From assembly GCA_900548905.1 (NCBI GenBank), contig URMK01000003.1, positions 62,001 to 126,000 on the forward strand: a stretch of 64,000 nucleotides of DNA, read 5' to 3'. The translations under genes and the position numbers were made by a program. The notes below the pieces were generated by a model that saw only the letters and a list, made by a program, of their open reading frames with translations, searched no databases and was not told the origin of the DNA. This DNA is from an uncultured Lachnospiraceae bacterium. GTDB taxonomy: Bacteria; Bacillota; Clostridia; Lachnospirales; Lachnospiraceae. Shown here piece after piece: positions 16,424-24,013 of this stretch. How positions within the stretch are numbered: the first letter of the stretch is position 1; every line of letters starts with the position of its first letter.

Positions 16424-17329
16424 TTACCGCTCCTGGGCGGGGCGGGGCTTCTCCGGGACGGCGTGCTTCAACACCCGGCCTATGATGCGCTCGGTCTGCC
16501 GTTTACAAGCCCTGTCCAGACCCTTCCAGTCCTTCGGCGCTATGGCAAACACCTGATTGGAGTCATACCACACGCCGTTTTTTACCGCTTCAATGGCGGG
16601 CACCCGTTCCGGGCCGCCCGGCAGGAGGCGGTAAACCTCCCCATCGTTATAGAGAAGCATCTGCTTGGCAATTTCCCGCGGGATGCGGTACATATCCTCG
16701 ACGAAATGATCGGCGTCCAGCATATAGTCCAGGTTCAGCCTTGGGAGTATGTCAACAGGAAGCATATAGTCCGCTTTATCCTGCCACTGCTTGAAAAAGC
16801 GGTGGCAAATTTGCGCTATCTCCGCCTTCTCGTCTGTGTAAAGGTATTGATAGCCCCAGCTCCGCAGCGACTCTTTTTCGCCCAGGCCCATAGCTTTCCA
16901 CTGCTGAAAGCTGATGCTGCGGGGGGAGCCGTCTATATCCACCGCAGTAATGCCGATGGGCGTTAGAGCGTGCCTTTCCACATCCCGGCGCAGGGTTGCG
17001 CAGTCCATAAGCAGTACGCCGCCATAGGCCTGCCCAATCTCCCGGTTATCAACATGCAGAAGAAAAGCGCGCTCATTGCGGTATGTGGAAGTAAAAAGCG
17101 ACTGGTTCAGGTCCATGCCCCTTTGATAGGCAAAGGCCGCGTCCTCCAGCCGGATAAACTGGTCGCTCATAAGGACAACAAAATCAGCGCAGTCCTCATT
17201 TGCCAGGGTACGCAGGTTATTCTCCGCGTCCCGCAGGTAGTCGCCGGCCAGCGCGTGCAGCTTATACACAAAGTCTGTGATGTCGGTATTTTTGACACCA
17301 TAGAGAAGCGAAGGGTATTCTGATCTCAA
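16424..17329 (-). CDS. Uncharacterised ICE protein (possibly DUF5688-like)
   Basis: A 301-residue soluble protein with no recognised active site. The C-terminal part (IPREIAKQMLLYNDGEVYRLLPGG...) has a layout reminiscent of DUF5688 proteins of ICEs, a weak call. I chose the TTG at 17327-17329, seven bases after AAAGGAGGT; the frame is open upstream to 17524 but that part overlaps the DUF6674 gene and has a different, low-quality composition. It is followed 33 nt later by the LPD1 gene. Confidence 0.7.
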   Translation of the reverse strand: MRSEYPSLLYGVKNTDITDFVYKLHALAGDYLRDAENNLRTLANEDCADFVVLMSDQFIRLEDAAFAYQRGMDLNQSLFTSTYRNERAFLLHVDNREIGQAYGGVLLMDCATLRRDVERHALTPIGITAVDIDGSPRSISFQQWKAMGLGEKESLRSWGYQYLYTDEKAEIAQICHRFFKQWQDKADYMLPVDILPRLNLDYMLDADHFVEDMYRIPREIAKQMLLYNDGEVYRLLPGGPERVPAIEAVKNGVWYDSNQVFAIAPKDWKGLDRACKRQTERIIGRVLKHAVPEKPRPAQER

Positions 17330-17373
17330 TAAATGACCTCCTTTCATACCGGGCCTGCAAGGGGCGCCGGGGG

Positions 17374-18144
17374 CTACCGTTCGCCGCGGTCCGCTGTCGG
17401 GGCTGTCTTGGCCTGCGGCGGCTGGACTTTTTCGCCGTTCTCCTGCATGGTTTTCAGCACGGAGGGCTTGCGCTGGGCGGACTGCTCCAGACGGGCCAGG
17501 CTGTCCAGTGCCTTTTCCACACACTTTTTTGCCGCCACCATGCAGGCGCGCTCGGCGCGGTAGGGGGCTTGGATGGTCTTTGCAAGCCGCCCGACCCCCT
17601 TGGCCTCCTGCACGGCTTCCTTGCCCCGCAGGGCGCGGCCCATGTTTTTCAGATGCCGGCCCGCTTCGTGGTATTCCGCGCTGAACGCCTCAATCTTGGC
17701 AATGGCCTTGTCGTCGGTGCGGATGCTGACATCCATGCTGGAGCGCATCGACTCCAGGGCGGGCTTGATATGGAAAAAGCGCGCGATGCCGTCCAGTGCG
17801 GAGGCTCCGTGCGCCTTAAACTCGGTCAGGGCGTTTTTGCAGCCCTCCACGATATTCTGTTTCAGAGCGGCAAGCCGCTGGCGCATGGAGGCGACGCTGG
17901 ACTCCAACGCCTGGCTTGTTTTCTGGAGGGACGCTTTCAGGGTATGACTCTGTACCTCCTGAAGCTCCTGGCGTACATTTTTTAATTCCTCCACAGCATC
18001 GGCCAGCCGTTGCTCCATTTCGGTGACATGCCCGATGACCTCGGCAAACTCCTGATACCCTGGGGCTTGATGGGCCTGCAAGACGGCCAGCAGTTCCTTG
18101 ACGTACTCATTTTCCGCAATCGGCGGCGTGTTCTGTTCACTCAA
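17374..18144 (-). CDS. DUF6674-family coiled-coil ICE protein
   Basis: A 256-residue protein matching my memory of DUF6674: N-terminal ENEYVKELLAVLQ, a long heptad-rich coiled-coil region (about 40-110, VEELKNVRQELQEVQ), the conserved ALDGIARFFHIKPALESM helix, EYHEAGRHLKNMGRA and a C-terminal QRKPSVLKTMQEN tail. Function unknown; proteins of this family are nearly always in Tn1549-type elements beside the TOPRIM protein. The ATG overlaps the upstream HTH stop (ATGA). Confidence 0.85.
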   Translation of the reverse strand: MSEQNTPPIAENEYVKELLAVLQAHQAPGYQEFAEVIGHVTEMEQRLADAVEELKNVRQELQEVQSHTLKASLQKTSQALESSVASMRQRLAALKQNIVEGCKNALTEFKAHGASALDGIARFFHIKPALESMRSSMDVSIRTDDKAIAKIEAFSAEYHEAGRHLKNMGRALRGKEAVQEAKGVGRLAKTIQAPYRAERACMVAAKKCVEKALDSLARLEQSAQRKPSVLKTMQENGEKVQPPQAKTAPTADRGER

Positions 18145-18431
18145 TCGGTGGCCCTCCTTTCCGTGCCGTCCTCTCTGCCGGCGATCTTGCCGACCACCTC
18201 CGGGCCGGACTCAAAAATCTGCATAAGCCTCCGGGCCATCCCACAGGGGCGGGCCGCGCCCGTCACCCACAGCCGCACGGTAAGCGGCGACACATTCATC
18301 AGCAGGGCAAAAGCCCGTTCGTTGGTTTCCAGCTTCTTCATCAGGGCCTTCACAGCCGCGGGGCTGTACTCCGGGCACCGGGCGGCCCCCGCGATGACCT
18401 GAATGGCCGTCTGTTCGGTTTTCATATTCAA
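18141..18431 (-). CDS. Small helix-turn-helix DNA-binding protein
   Basis: A 96-residue protein with a central HTH of the XRE/NadS type (NERAFALLMNVSPLTVRLWVTGAARPCGMARRLMQIFE, seen as LLMNVSPLTVRLW followed by the Arg-rich recognition helix region). It likely regulates ICE genes or acts as an antitoxin-like regulator, but no toxin lies next to it. It lies between the TOPRIM and DUF6674 genes, with SD AGGAGG upstream and stop overlapping the next start. Confidence 0.8.
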   Translation of the reverse strand: MNMKTEQTAIQVIAGAARCPEYSPAAVKALMKKLETNERAFALLMNVSPLTVRLWVTGAARPCGMARRLMQIFESGPEVVGKIAGREDGTERRATD

Positions 18432-18437
18432 ATCCTC

Positions 18438-19415
18438 CTAGATGGAAACAGCCGCCATCTGGCGGCTGATCTGATTTTCTTCCTGCCGCTGGCGGATGAC
18501 AGCGCGCAGCTTATCGTTGTAATCCTTGCCGCCCTCCACGCGGGGCGGGTTGACGGACACCCGGATATGCTTAAAACGGTTGTCCGCCCGCAGTAATTTG
18601 TTGATTTTGCGGGCGTTGATAAGGCCGGCCCGATCATTGTCCAGGTAGAGGGCCACACGGCTGATCTCCGGGTGCCGCTCCAGAAACGCGACCAGCGCCA
18701 CCGGGGACGTGCCGCCCAGCGAGAGGCGGTAGCCGTTCCACTTCCAGCCCTCCAGCTTTTGCAGGCTGGCATGGGAAAGCACGTCTATAGGGGCCTCGAA
18801 TACCGCAAGCTGGCGGCTGCCCGGTTGCTCTGGTGAGTAGAAGAAGCTATACCGTTTGTCGCTGCCGCTGATGTCCTTCCGCAGGTCCCCGGCAATGCCG
18901 CGCACGCAGGCAAACCGGGCGGAGCCCGCGTCGTCTCTGCCCGCGAACACACAGACCGCCTCGCCGTTGTAGCGGCCCTCGTACAGGCTGCCCGACTGCA
19001 TACACCGCTGGATGACATCGGTATGGATGCCGCGGCGTTGCAGATACGACACCACAAAGGTTGCGCACTGCCTGGCCCAGGGCAGCCGGAACGGCTTTTT
19101 TTCAGGTGGCGGCTTTTCTTTTACGGAAGGGGCGGAATACGAGGGGGAGGCCCGCGCGCTGCCTCCGATCAGCATGTTCACCGCGTCCACCAGGCCGTAG
19201 CCCCGGATTTCCACCAGATAGTCCAGCGCATTGAGGCGTTTGCCCCGGCTGTTCCAGTACCAGTAGTCCCTATGATACACAAGGCTGTCGTGTTCTTTGT
19301 GGCGGTAGCTGCCGTGGCCGTCCCGCTTCAAAACATCCGGTTCATAGGTTTGCAGATAGGCCAGCAGGTCCGCCTCCCGCGCCTGGGCGATCTGCTCCTT
19401 GGTTACGCCGGGCAT
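18438..19415 (-). CDS. DUF3991/TOPRIM primase-like protein
   Basis: A 325-residue protein beginning MPGVTKEQIAQAREADLLAYLQ-like (residues MPGVTKEQIAQAREADLL). The N-terminal DUF3991-type part includes HDSLVYHRDYWYWNSRG and the C-terminal TOPRIM domain shows the conserved Glu (AVFEAPIDVLSHAS) and DxD motif (ALYLDNDRAG), the metal-binding site of primases and topoisomerases. It probably primes ICE DNA replication. The ATG at 19413-19415 matches the family start; another ATG at 19467-19469 would add 18 residues. There is no good SD at either, but a 12-codon leader ends across the start. Confidence 0.85.
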   Translation of the reverse strand: MPGVTKEQIAQAREADLLAYLQTYEPDVLKRDGHGSYRHKEHDSLVYHRDYWYWNSRGKRLNALDYLVEIRGYGLVDAVNMLIGGSARASPSYSAPSVKEKPPPEKKPFRLPWARQCATFVVSYLQRRGIHTDVIQRCMQSGSLYEGRYNGEAVCVFAGRDDAGSARFACVRGIAGDLRKDISGSDKRYSFFYSPEQPGSRQLAVFEAPIDVLSHASLQKLEGWKWNGYRLSLGGTSPVALVAFLERHPEISRVALYLDNDRAGLINARKINKLLRADNRFKHIRVSVNPPRVEGGKDYNDKLRAVIRQRQEENQISRQMAAVSI

Positions 19416-19441
19416 TGCCCGCGCGCCGCTGCATATTTCAT
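19403..19441 (-). CDS. Possible 12-codon leader peptide upstream of the TOPRIM gene
   Basis: An ATG at 19439-19441 has the best SD of the area (AAAGGAGG, 9 nt upstream) and encodes MKYAAARGQCPA, with its stop 8 bases past the TOPRIM start ATG. Translating it would bring ribosomes onto the poorly furnished TOPRIM start. Short length alone makes this uncertain. Confidence 0.35.
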   Translation of the reverse strand: MKYAAARGQCPA

Positions 19442-19625
19442 GGCGCTTTTCCTCCTTTCTTGCTTGCATGGTGAAGTATTTAATGCTATAATACTTATGA
19501 AGTGTTACATTTGACACCATTTTGCAAAGTGCTCTGTGGAGATTGCTTCTGCCTCTAATGCCCTTTGGCAGAGTGAGGCTAACAATATCCTATCACTGTC
19601 CTGATTTTGAAATGGTAACACGGGA

Positions 19626-19649
19626 AGGGCGGCCTGCAATGGCCGCCCT
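19626..19649. terminator. Strong GC hairpin between TOPRIM leader and small Cys protein
   Basis: A 9-bp stem (AGGGCGGCC with its complement, 6-nt loop). A TGTTCTTTG tract follows on the plus strand, and TTCCCGTG on the minus strand; it is more likely an attenuating hairpin than a full terminator. Confidence 0.45.
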
Positions 19650-19681
19650 GTTCTTTGTGGGCGCAACACCTCCGGCCCGGC

Positions 19682-19873
19682 TTATCTGCTTTCCTTTGGC
19701 TTTTTCATATTCGTGCGCAGGCAGCTTCCGTCCGCGCTCCAGCAGATAAAACCGTGACCGGGGAATGGGCACCCTTCGCACTCCGGCTTGATGGTACACC
19801 GCGCCTGCTCCTGTTGGGGGCGCTCGGCCTCGCGGCGGGGCGAGTAGACCGGGCGCCCGTTTTTCTTGCTCAT
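19682..19873 (-). CDS. Small Cys-containing ICE protein
   Basis: A 63-residue basic protein (MSKKNGRPVYSPRREAERP...) with four cysteines in the pattern C-x5-C-x2-C-x8-C and a final C near SADGSC, which may form a zinc knuckle. The ATG at 19871-19873 has SD AAAGGAG; an in-frame TTG at 19882 would add three residues. Small proteins of this type are regularly seen beside the replication gene in this ICE family. Role unknown. Confidence 0.7.
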   Translation of the reverse strand: MSKKNGRPVYSPRREAERPQQEQARCTIKPECEGCPFPGHGFICWSADGSCLRTNMKKPKESR

Positions 19874-19896
19874 AGTTTTCAAACTCCTTTGTTATG

Positions 19897-19916
19897 AAAA
19901 AAACGCCTTTCGGCGC
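19897..19916 (-). terminator. Terminator after the DUF6017 gene
   Basis: A compact CGCC-GAAA-GGCG hairpin followed by a seven-T run on the minus strand, three bases after the stop codon of the replication gene. Confidence 0.75.
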
Positions 19917-19918
19917 CC

Positions 19919-20827
19919 TTATACCCCGTAGAGATCGTGGTTGACCTCCGCCCGGTAGTAGCTGTCCATCGTTGCCGGCGCATTGAAAAGAGCGGTCAGC
20001 AGGTAGGACTTGATGTTGTAGACCTTCGTGGTATTGCTGTCCAGGCAGCTAAACACATATTCGATATGGGAGGACGATACTTTAAGGAGCCGCGACTTCA
20101 CGACCTCCCGCGGGTAGTCATCCCCGGCAATGCGGATGTAGGGACGCTGGGACAAGATGGCCTCCAGCATCAACTCCACAACCTCGTCCATGCGTTCAGC
20201 CCCATACTGGCCCACCAGACAGTCGTACTCGATATTCTCTTTGATAATTTGCCGGTAGACTTCTGCCGTATCAATCCTATCCCTATCTATCTGACCCTCT
20301 GATAACGCTGCGTCCCTTGGGGTAGGATTGATTGGATGGATAGTTGCTGTATGAGTAATTGATTTATCCATAATTGGTTTTTGGGTACTTGTTCTATTAG
20401 TATTTAATTGCGTTGGATTTTCCGTATGCGGTTTTACCGTATTCGGATTTTCCAAACACGGTTTTTCCGAACACGGAGGCGCCGTGATTGGGTTTTCCAA
20501 ACACGGTGAGGAAGCGCCTGCCGCCTGGGGTTGCTGGGGCTGCTCATAAATGGTGTACTCGATGTTTGAGAGCTTGCCGCCTTCACCCCGCAGTTGGCGC
20601 CGGGTGATATACCCATGTTGCTCCAGCTCCAGTACCGCCGTCCTGATGGCGTCGATACTCTCTTTGTTGATATAGGCCAGCCCGCGCAGAGTAAAGTCCC
20701 AGGTGTCGGGCAGGGAGAGCATTTGCGATAGCAGGCCCTTGGATTTCAGGCTGATAGTCTTGTCGTTCAGGTGATAATTCGACATCACCGTGTAGCCGCG
20801 GGTTTTCTCCACGCGAAATACCGCCAT
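19919..20827 (-). CDS. DUF6017 replication initiator-like protein
   Basis: A 302-residue protein with an N-terminal winged-helix region (about 1-95: YHLNDKTISLKSKGLLSQMLSLP, then DAIRTAVLELEQHGYITR), as in phage replisome organisers and plasmid initiators, then a Pro-rich linker of five-residue repeats (about 98-165: PCLEN, PITAP, PCSEK, PCLEN, PNTVK, PHTEN), and a C-terminal DUF6017 domain (about 185-302) ending YRAEVNHDLYGV. It probably starts ICE DNA replication. The DNA of the linker holds iteron-like repeats. SD AAAGGAGG precedes the ATG. Confidence 0.88.
   Translation of the reverse strand: MAVFRVEKTRGYTVMSNYHLNDKTISLKSKGLLSQMLSLPDTWDFTLRGLAYINKESIDAIRTAVLELEQHGYITRRQLRGEGGKLSNIEYTIYEQPQQPQAAGASSPCLENPITAPPCSEKPCLENPNTVKPHTENPTQLNTNRTSTQKPIMDKSITHTATIHPINPTPRDAALSEGQIDRDRIDTAEVYRQIIKENIEYDCLVGQYGAERMDEVVELMLEAILSQRPYIRIAGDDYPREVVKSRLLKVSSSHIEYVFSCLDSNTTKVYNIKSYLLTALFNAPATMDSYYRAEVNHDLYGV
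20402..20506. repeat. 15-bp iteron-like repeats inside the replication gene
   Basis: Seven consecutive 15-bp units, most close to TTTTCCAAACACGG (clear copies at 20417-20431, 20432-20446, 20447-20461, 20462-20476 and 20492-20506, with degenerate units at 20402 and 20477). They encode the Pro-led pentapeptide linker, and could also be the binding sites of the initiator, as iterons lie inside the O gene of phage lambda. Confidence 0.6.
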
Positions 20828-20860
20828 GTGTGCAATCCTCCTTTCTCTGGAAATATCTAT

Positions 20861-20890
20861 AAAAAAAGCGCCCCAGGTCGGAGCGCCTTT
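20861..20890 (-). terminator. Terminator after parB
   Basis: Minus-strand hairpin (AGGCGCTCC / GGGGCGCT) followed by seven T residues, between the parB stop and the DUF6017 gene; it separates the par genes from the replication operon. Confidence 0.75.
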
Positions 20891-20930
20891 TTGCCCTATT
20901 TAGTTTCTACTGGTTGGTTACAGAAACCGC

Positions 20931-21950
20931 TCATGCTGTCTGGCTAAAGTATAGTGCCAGTGCCTTTTCCACGATGTCCTGTACCTCCTTGGCCGGTTGA
21001 TCTGGCCGGAAATACTGCGCATAAACTTTTCTATCAACCTTGACCGTAGGAGCGCGGTTTGGTTGGGGCTTTTTGCCCAGCTCGCCGGACAGAATTAAAA
21101 ATATCTTGTCCTCGCTCAATTTGCCCTTTTCTGAATACTCTCGCAGTAGATCGGCCTTTTTACCGTCCACCTTATAGCAATTCAGTTCAATACACTGATC
21201 TAACTGGCATTGTTCGGTTTCAGTCAGAAAAGATAATGCCACGGCAGAAGTAATAGCAAATTGCCCATTGTCCAGACGCATCTTTAATTGAGTGACAAGC
21301 CTAAAAACTCTCAAATACTGTGCTACATGAAAAGGCTTTAGCCCATATTCTTTTGCCAACATTTCGCGTGTATCGGACTTCTGTGATATTTCAACAGAAG
21401 TTCCATTTTCCCCGTAATCATGCGGTTTTTCGAGCTTTTGAAGCTCCGCAATAATATCATTGCGCTTACCCTGGGAAAACAGTTTTGAGTGGTGTGCCGC
21501 GATTACAGCCGCTTTTTCAGAATGGCTCATATCAGCGAAAGACCGTTGCATCAGGTTCGTTTCAATGACATAAACCCATGCGTCCGCATCGGAAACATTT
21601 TCAAGGATAATCGCGGGCACCCTATCCAGACCAGCCAGCCGCGCCGCATTAACCCGGTTGTGCCCGGAAAGGATTTCAAGAATTTCTCCTAACCGCCGTA
21701 CCAGTATCGGAACGAGCACCCCATGCTGTTTGATGCTTTCCACCATATCGTCAAGCCGTTCGCCCTCATACAGGCGGAAAGGGTGCTTGCGAAACGGCGA
21801 CAGACTGGCAATAGCAAGGGTAGACTGATACCGTTTGGCTGGTTGTTGCTCTACAGGGGCGGGCACATCCAGAGGATTAACACCGCCGTTGAGCATGAAC
21901 AAATCGTCCAGGTTTTTGAGGCGGGGCCGTGCGGCGGTTTTAGTTGCCAT
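20931..21950 (-). CDS. parB: ParB-family partition protein
   Basis: A 339-residue ParB/Spo0J-type protein. N-terminal ParB/sulfiredoxin-like (CTPase) domain at about 45-150 (LSPFRKHPFRLYEGERLDDM, HGVLVPILVRR, LSGHNRVNAARLAG); a central HTH (about 200-240, MLAKEYGLKPFHVAQYLR); a C-terminal dimerisation part. It starts 11 nt inside parA. With ParA it stabilises the excised element. No consensus parS was recognised nearby. Confidence 0.93.
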   Translation of the reverse strand: MATKTAARPRLKNLDDLFMLNGGVNPLDVPAPVEQQPAKRYQSTLAIASLSPFRKHPFRLYEGERLDDMVESIKQHGVLVPILVRRLGEILEILSGHNRVNAARLAGLDRVPAIILENVSDADAWVYVIETNLMQRSFADMSHSEKAAVIAAHHSKLFSQGKRNDIIAELQKLEKPHDYGENGTSVEISQKSDTREMLAKEYGLKPFHVAQYLRVFRLVTQLKMRLDNGQFAITSAVALSFLTETEQCQLDQCIELNCYKVDGKKADLLREYSEKGKLSEDKIFLILSGELGKKPQPNRAPTVKVDRKVYAQYFRPDQPAKEVQDIVEKALALYFSQTA

Positions 21951-22731
21951 CGGTCATCACCTCCTGCGCAAATGCTGTGTAGGCAAGAGCGGCTTTGCTG
22001 TTTGCCGCAAAGTCTAAAATGCTGGTGCTGGAATAATTCGCTTCGCCCACCTTTACTGTGCTGGGTATACGCGCATTAAAAATTTTAATTCTGTCGCCGC
22101 AGAAGTCGTCCAGCAAAGCCTTTGCCTCTCGGAACAGGCGGGTGCGTTCATCACATATAGTCAGCAGGATCCCCTCTATGGTGATATGCGGATTGATTTT
22201 TCGCTTTACTTTGAAAATTGTCTGGAGCAGATCGGTAAGACCTGTAGCAGACCAAAGTTGCGGACTGACGGGGATTACCACGCTATCGCAGGCCGCAAGC
22301 GCATTGATAGTGAGAAGGCCCAAATAAGGATTGGTGTCGATCAGGATATAGTCATAGTCAGTACGCAGGGGTTCCAAAAGGTCCGACAAGGTGCGTTCCC
22401 CTCCCAATTCGTCCCGCAGATTGATTTCTGTTATGGACAAATTGATATTGCAGGGTATGATGTCCAACCGCTCCCCGTGCTGGACGTATTCGGCTTTATC
22501 CGGCAACTCCTGTCCATCCATCACCAGCGCAAGGATACTGTGCATGGGCATATTCAATCCGTCAGGCTGTTCTATGCCAAAGCTCATTGTCAAATTGGCC
22601 TGCGGGTCGAAGTCTACCAAAAGAACGCGCTTCCCTGCACAGGCGAGGGCGTTTCCCATGTTACAGGCGGTCGTTGTTTTCCCCGTTCCGCCTTTCTGAT
22701 TGGCAATAGCAATTATTTTGCAGCTATCCAT
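21940..22731 (-). CDS. parA: ParA-family ATPase
   Basis: A 263-residue Soj/ParA ATPase. The deviant Walker A KGGTGKTTT is at residues 13-21 (NQKGGTGKTTTACN), motif A' is VLLVDFDPQAN and Walker B is YDYILIDTNPYLG. No N-terminal HTH, so it is the short type. Overlaps parB at its end and the HTH gene at its start, forming a three-gene par operon with SD GGAGG before the ATG. Confidence 0.95.
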   Translation of the reverse strand: MDSCKIIAIANQKGGTGKTTTACNMGNALACAGKRVLLVDFDPQANLTMSFGIEQPDGLNMPMHSILALVMDGQELPDKAEYVQHGERLDIIPCNINLSITEINLRDELGGERTLSDLLEPLRTDYDYILIDTNPYLGLLTINALAACDSVVIPVSPQLWSATGLTDLLQTIFKVKRKINPHITIEGILLTICDERTRLFREAKALLDDFCGDRIKIFNARIPSTVKVGEANYSSTSILDFAANSKAALAYTAFAQEVMTDGN

Positions 22732-23303
22732 AACTCAAAACCTCCTAAAACTTTCTTGAACACGTCCGAGCAGCTTTTTGACTCGATAAATGCGGGCGAT
22801 TGCAGATATTCCATAAGGTACTGTTTGGGGATTAGATAGCGGCGCACGCCTTGTATATCAAGCGTTTTCAGCAACCCCGCCCTGATTACCCTGAATATCG
22901 TTTCTTTGCTAAAGCCCGTCATTTCAGCAATGTCAGCAGCCGTCAGCACATCCGGGTATTCGGCGTATATGTGAGCAAAGTATTCGGCCAGAGTCTTTTC
23001 ACGTCCGGGAACAACAAGGGCGGCGAAAGACTTTCGCTGGGTATTTGGCCGTTTATATCTTGAACTCACTGCACCAGGCGGTATCATGCTGCCGATCTCG
23101 TCACGTTTTTCGAGATAGGCGATCACATCCTCCAGCTTGATCTTGTATCGCCATGTGTCCTTGCCCGTATCAATCGCGGGAATTATCCCGTTGTTCAAGA
23201 GATAGGAAGCGGTGCGCGGTGAAATACCGCAGACTTTGTATAGCTGTATCTTGCTTATGTACTCCGGGTATTGCTCTTTCAGCTTTTCGTATTTCTTTCT
23301 CAT
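22713..23303 (-). CDS. Two-HTH DNA-binding protein (excisionase-like)
   Basis: A 196-residue protein with two excisionase/MerR-like helix-turn-helix units: residues 13-65 (KIQLYKVCGISPRTASYLLNNGIIPAI) and about 115-160 (LTAADIAEMTGFSKETIFRVIRAGLLKTL). It heads the parAB genes and its end overlaps parA by 19 nt. It may regulate the par operon or direct excision. The ATG at 23301-23303 follows GGAGGATGCA; a TTG at 23315 is the alternative start. Confidence 0.82.
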   Translation of the reverse strand: MRKKYEKLKEQYPEYISKIQLYKVCGISPRTASYLLNNGIIPAIDTGKDTWRYKIKLEDVIAYLEKRDEIGSMIPPGAVSSRYKRPNTQRKSFAALVVPGREKTLAEYFAHIYAEYPDVLTAADIAEMTGFSKETIFRVIRAGLLKTLDIQGVRRYLIPKQYLMEYLQSPAFIESKSCSDVFKKVLGGFELWIAAK

Positions 23304-23640
23304 TGCATCCTCCAAATGGAAAAGTATTTGTCAATAGTAGGTGACGCTCTGCGAAAGAAATATCTTGTGTGAGTGATTTGGTGCAGCACCATTTTTAGAG
23401 GCACATTTTGCACCTGATAGCCGGATGTCTGCCCGGCGGTCTGCCCAACGTGCCAGACTTTTAGCAAAAATTCAATTTCTGCTAAAATCCCGTGGCACCT
23501 GGGCTGAATGAAAATCGAAGCCCGCAAACCCTGATTTTATCAGGATTTACGGGCTTTTTTTCGGTTGTTTACTTACCGTTCCATTCTCTATGTTTGCCTT
23601 GCATGGCACAAAGCGTTTAACACTCGAAATGCGGCAGGTC
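23304..23640. other. Non-coding end of the ICE
   Basis: About 340 bases with no credible gene, between the first ICE gene and the tmRNA/tRNA-like fragment. It contains small inverted repeats (TGGTGCAGCACCA near 23379), a second 6-bp dyad and a strong plus-strand terminator (23519-23561). Such gene-free tails with repeats usually carry recombinase arm sites at ICE ends; that reading is inference. Confidence 0.5.
23519..23561 (+). terminator. Plus-strand terminator at the ICE end
   Basis: A 17-bp imperfect stem (AGCCCGCAAACCCTGAT with ATCAGGATTTACGGGCT) and a run of seven T. No plus-strand gene lies in front of it in this window; in the circular form of the element it could end the integrase transcript (inference). 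Confidence 0.8.
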
Positions 23641-23680
23641 GGTTTCCGGCGCGTGGGTTCGACTCCCACCATCTCCGCTA
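23641..23680 (+). other. 3' fragment of a tmRNA/tRNA gene, probable attachment site
   Basis: The sequence has a complete T-arm (stem GTGGG at 23653-23657, loop TTCGACT, stem CCCAC) and a seven-base acceptor 3' strand CATCTCC (23670-23676), but no matching 5' half upstream. A terminator follows directly. A tRNA/tmRNA 3' end without its 5' end is what site-specific integration leaves on one side of an ICE. CATCTCC would pair with GGGGATG (tmRNA-type, with G-U) or GGAGATG (tRNA-Ser-type); the G before CTA favours Ser, the T-loop fits both. Confidence 0.65.
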
Positions 23681-23681
23681 C

Positions 23682-23721
23682 GAGGCCCGACAGCCTGACG
23701 CTGTCGGGCCTCTGCTTTTTT
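23682..23721 (+). terminator. Terminator of the tmRNA/tRNA-like fragment
   Basis: A perfect 12-bp stem (GAGGCCCGACAG with its complement, 7-nt loop) followed by TGCTTTTTT. It starts two bases after the fragment, as native stable-RNA terminators do, and marks the return to chromosomal DNA. Confidence 0.85.
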
Positions 23722-23848
23722 AGGGAACTAATGGCGCGGTGTAGCCAGTCAACGATGAATACAAACGAATATAACAATTGCTTTTCGTAAGAAAAAACTG
23801 GCTGCGGGATGCTGATGGAAACAAACACATCCGGAAAGGAACCCGAAT

Positions 23849-23935
23849 ATGAATCTGACTAAATCAATCGATTTCCTTCTTGAAAATGCCGGAGCCGTAT
23901 TCCGATGTGCGCTTGGAGCCGGACTACAAAAATAA
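23849..23935 (+). pseudogene. Fragment of a conserved Clostridia gene
   Basis: A 28-codon frame with an SD-like AAAGGA starts MNLTKSIDFLLENAGAVFR, which looks like the beginning of a conserved clostridial protein I recall only by its N-terminus (MNLTKSIDFLLENAG). After about residue 18 the likeness stops and the frame soon ends at TAA. This suggests a gene cut short by the insertion or by later decay. Low certainty because of its length. Confidence 0.35.
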
Positions 23936-24013
23936 ATATGCGCTGGCATGTGACTTGACGTTCTGGGCGGTACAGTTTTTGTATTTGGTACAATGAAGAA
24001 ACATCGTAAACCG

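Noticed and set aside
23329..23334. TTGACA box before the excisionase-like gene
   Set aside because: On the minus strand it lies only about 25 bases from the start codon with the SD in between, so there is no room for a -10 box.
23641..23680. tRNA-Sec fragment (selC is a common integration site)
   Set aside because: The 3' strand before the discriminator has 7+5 paired positions, whereas bacterial tRNA-Sec has 8+5; it fits tRNA-Ser or tmRNA better.
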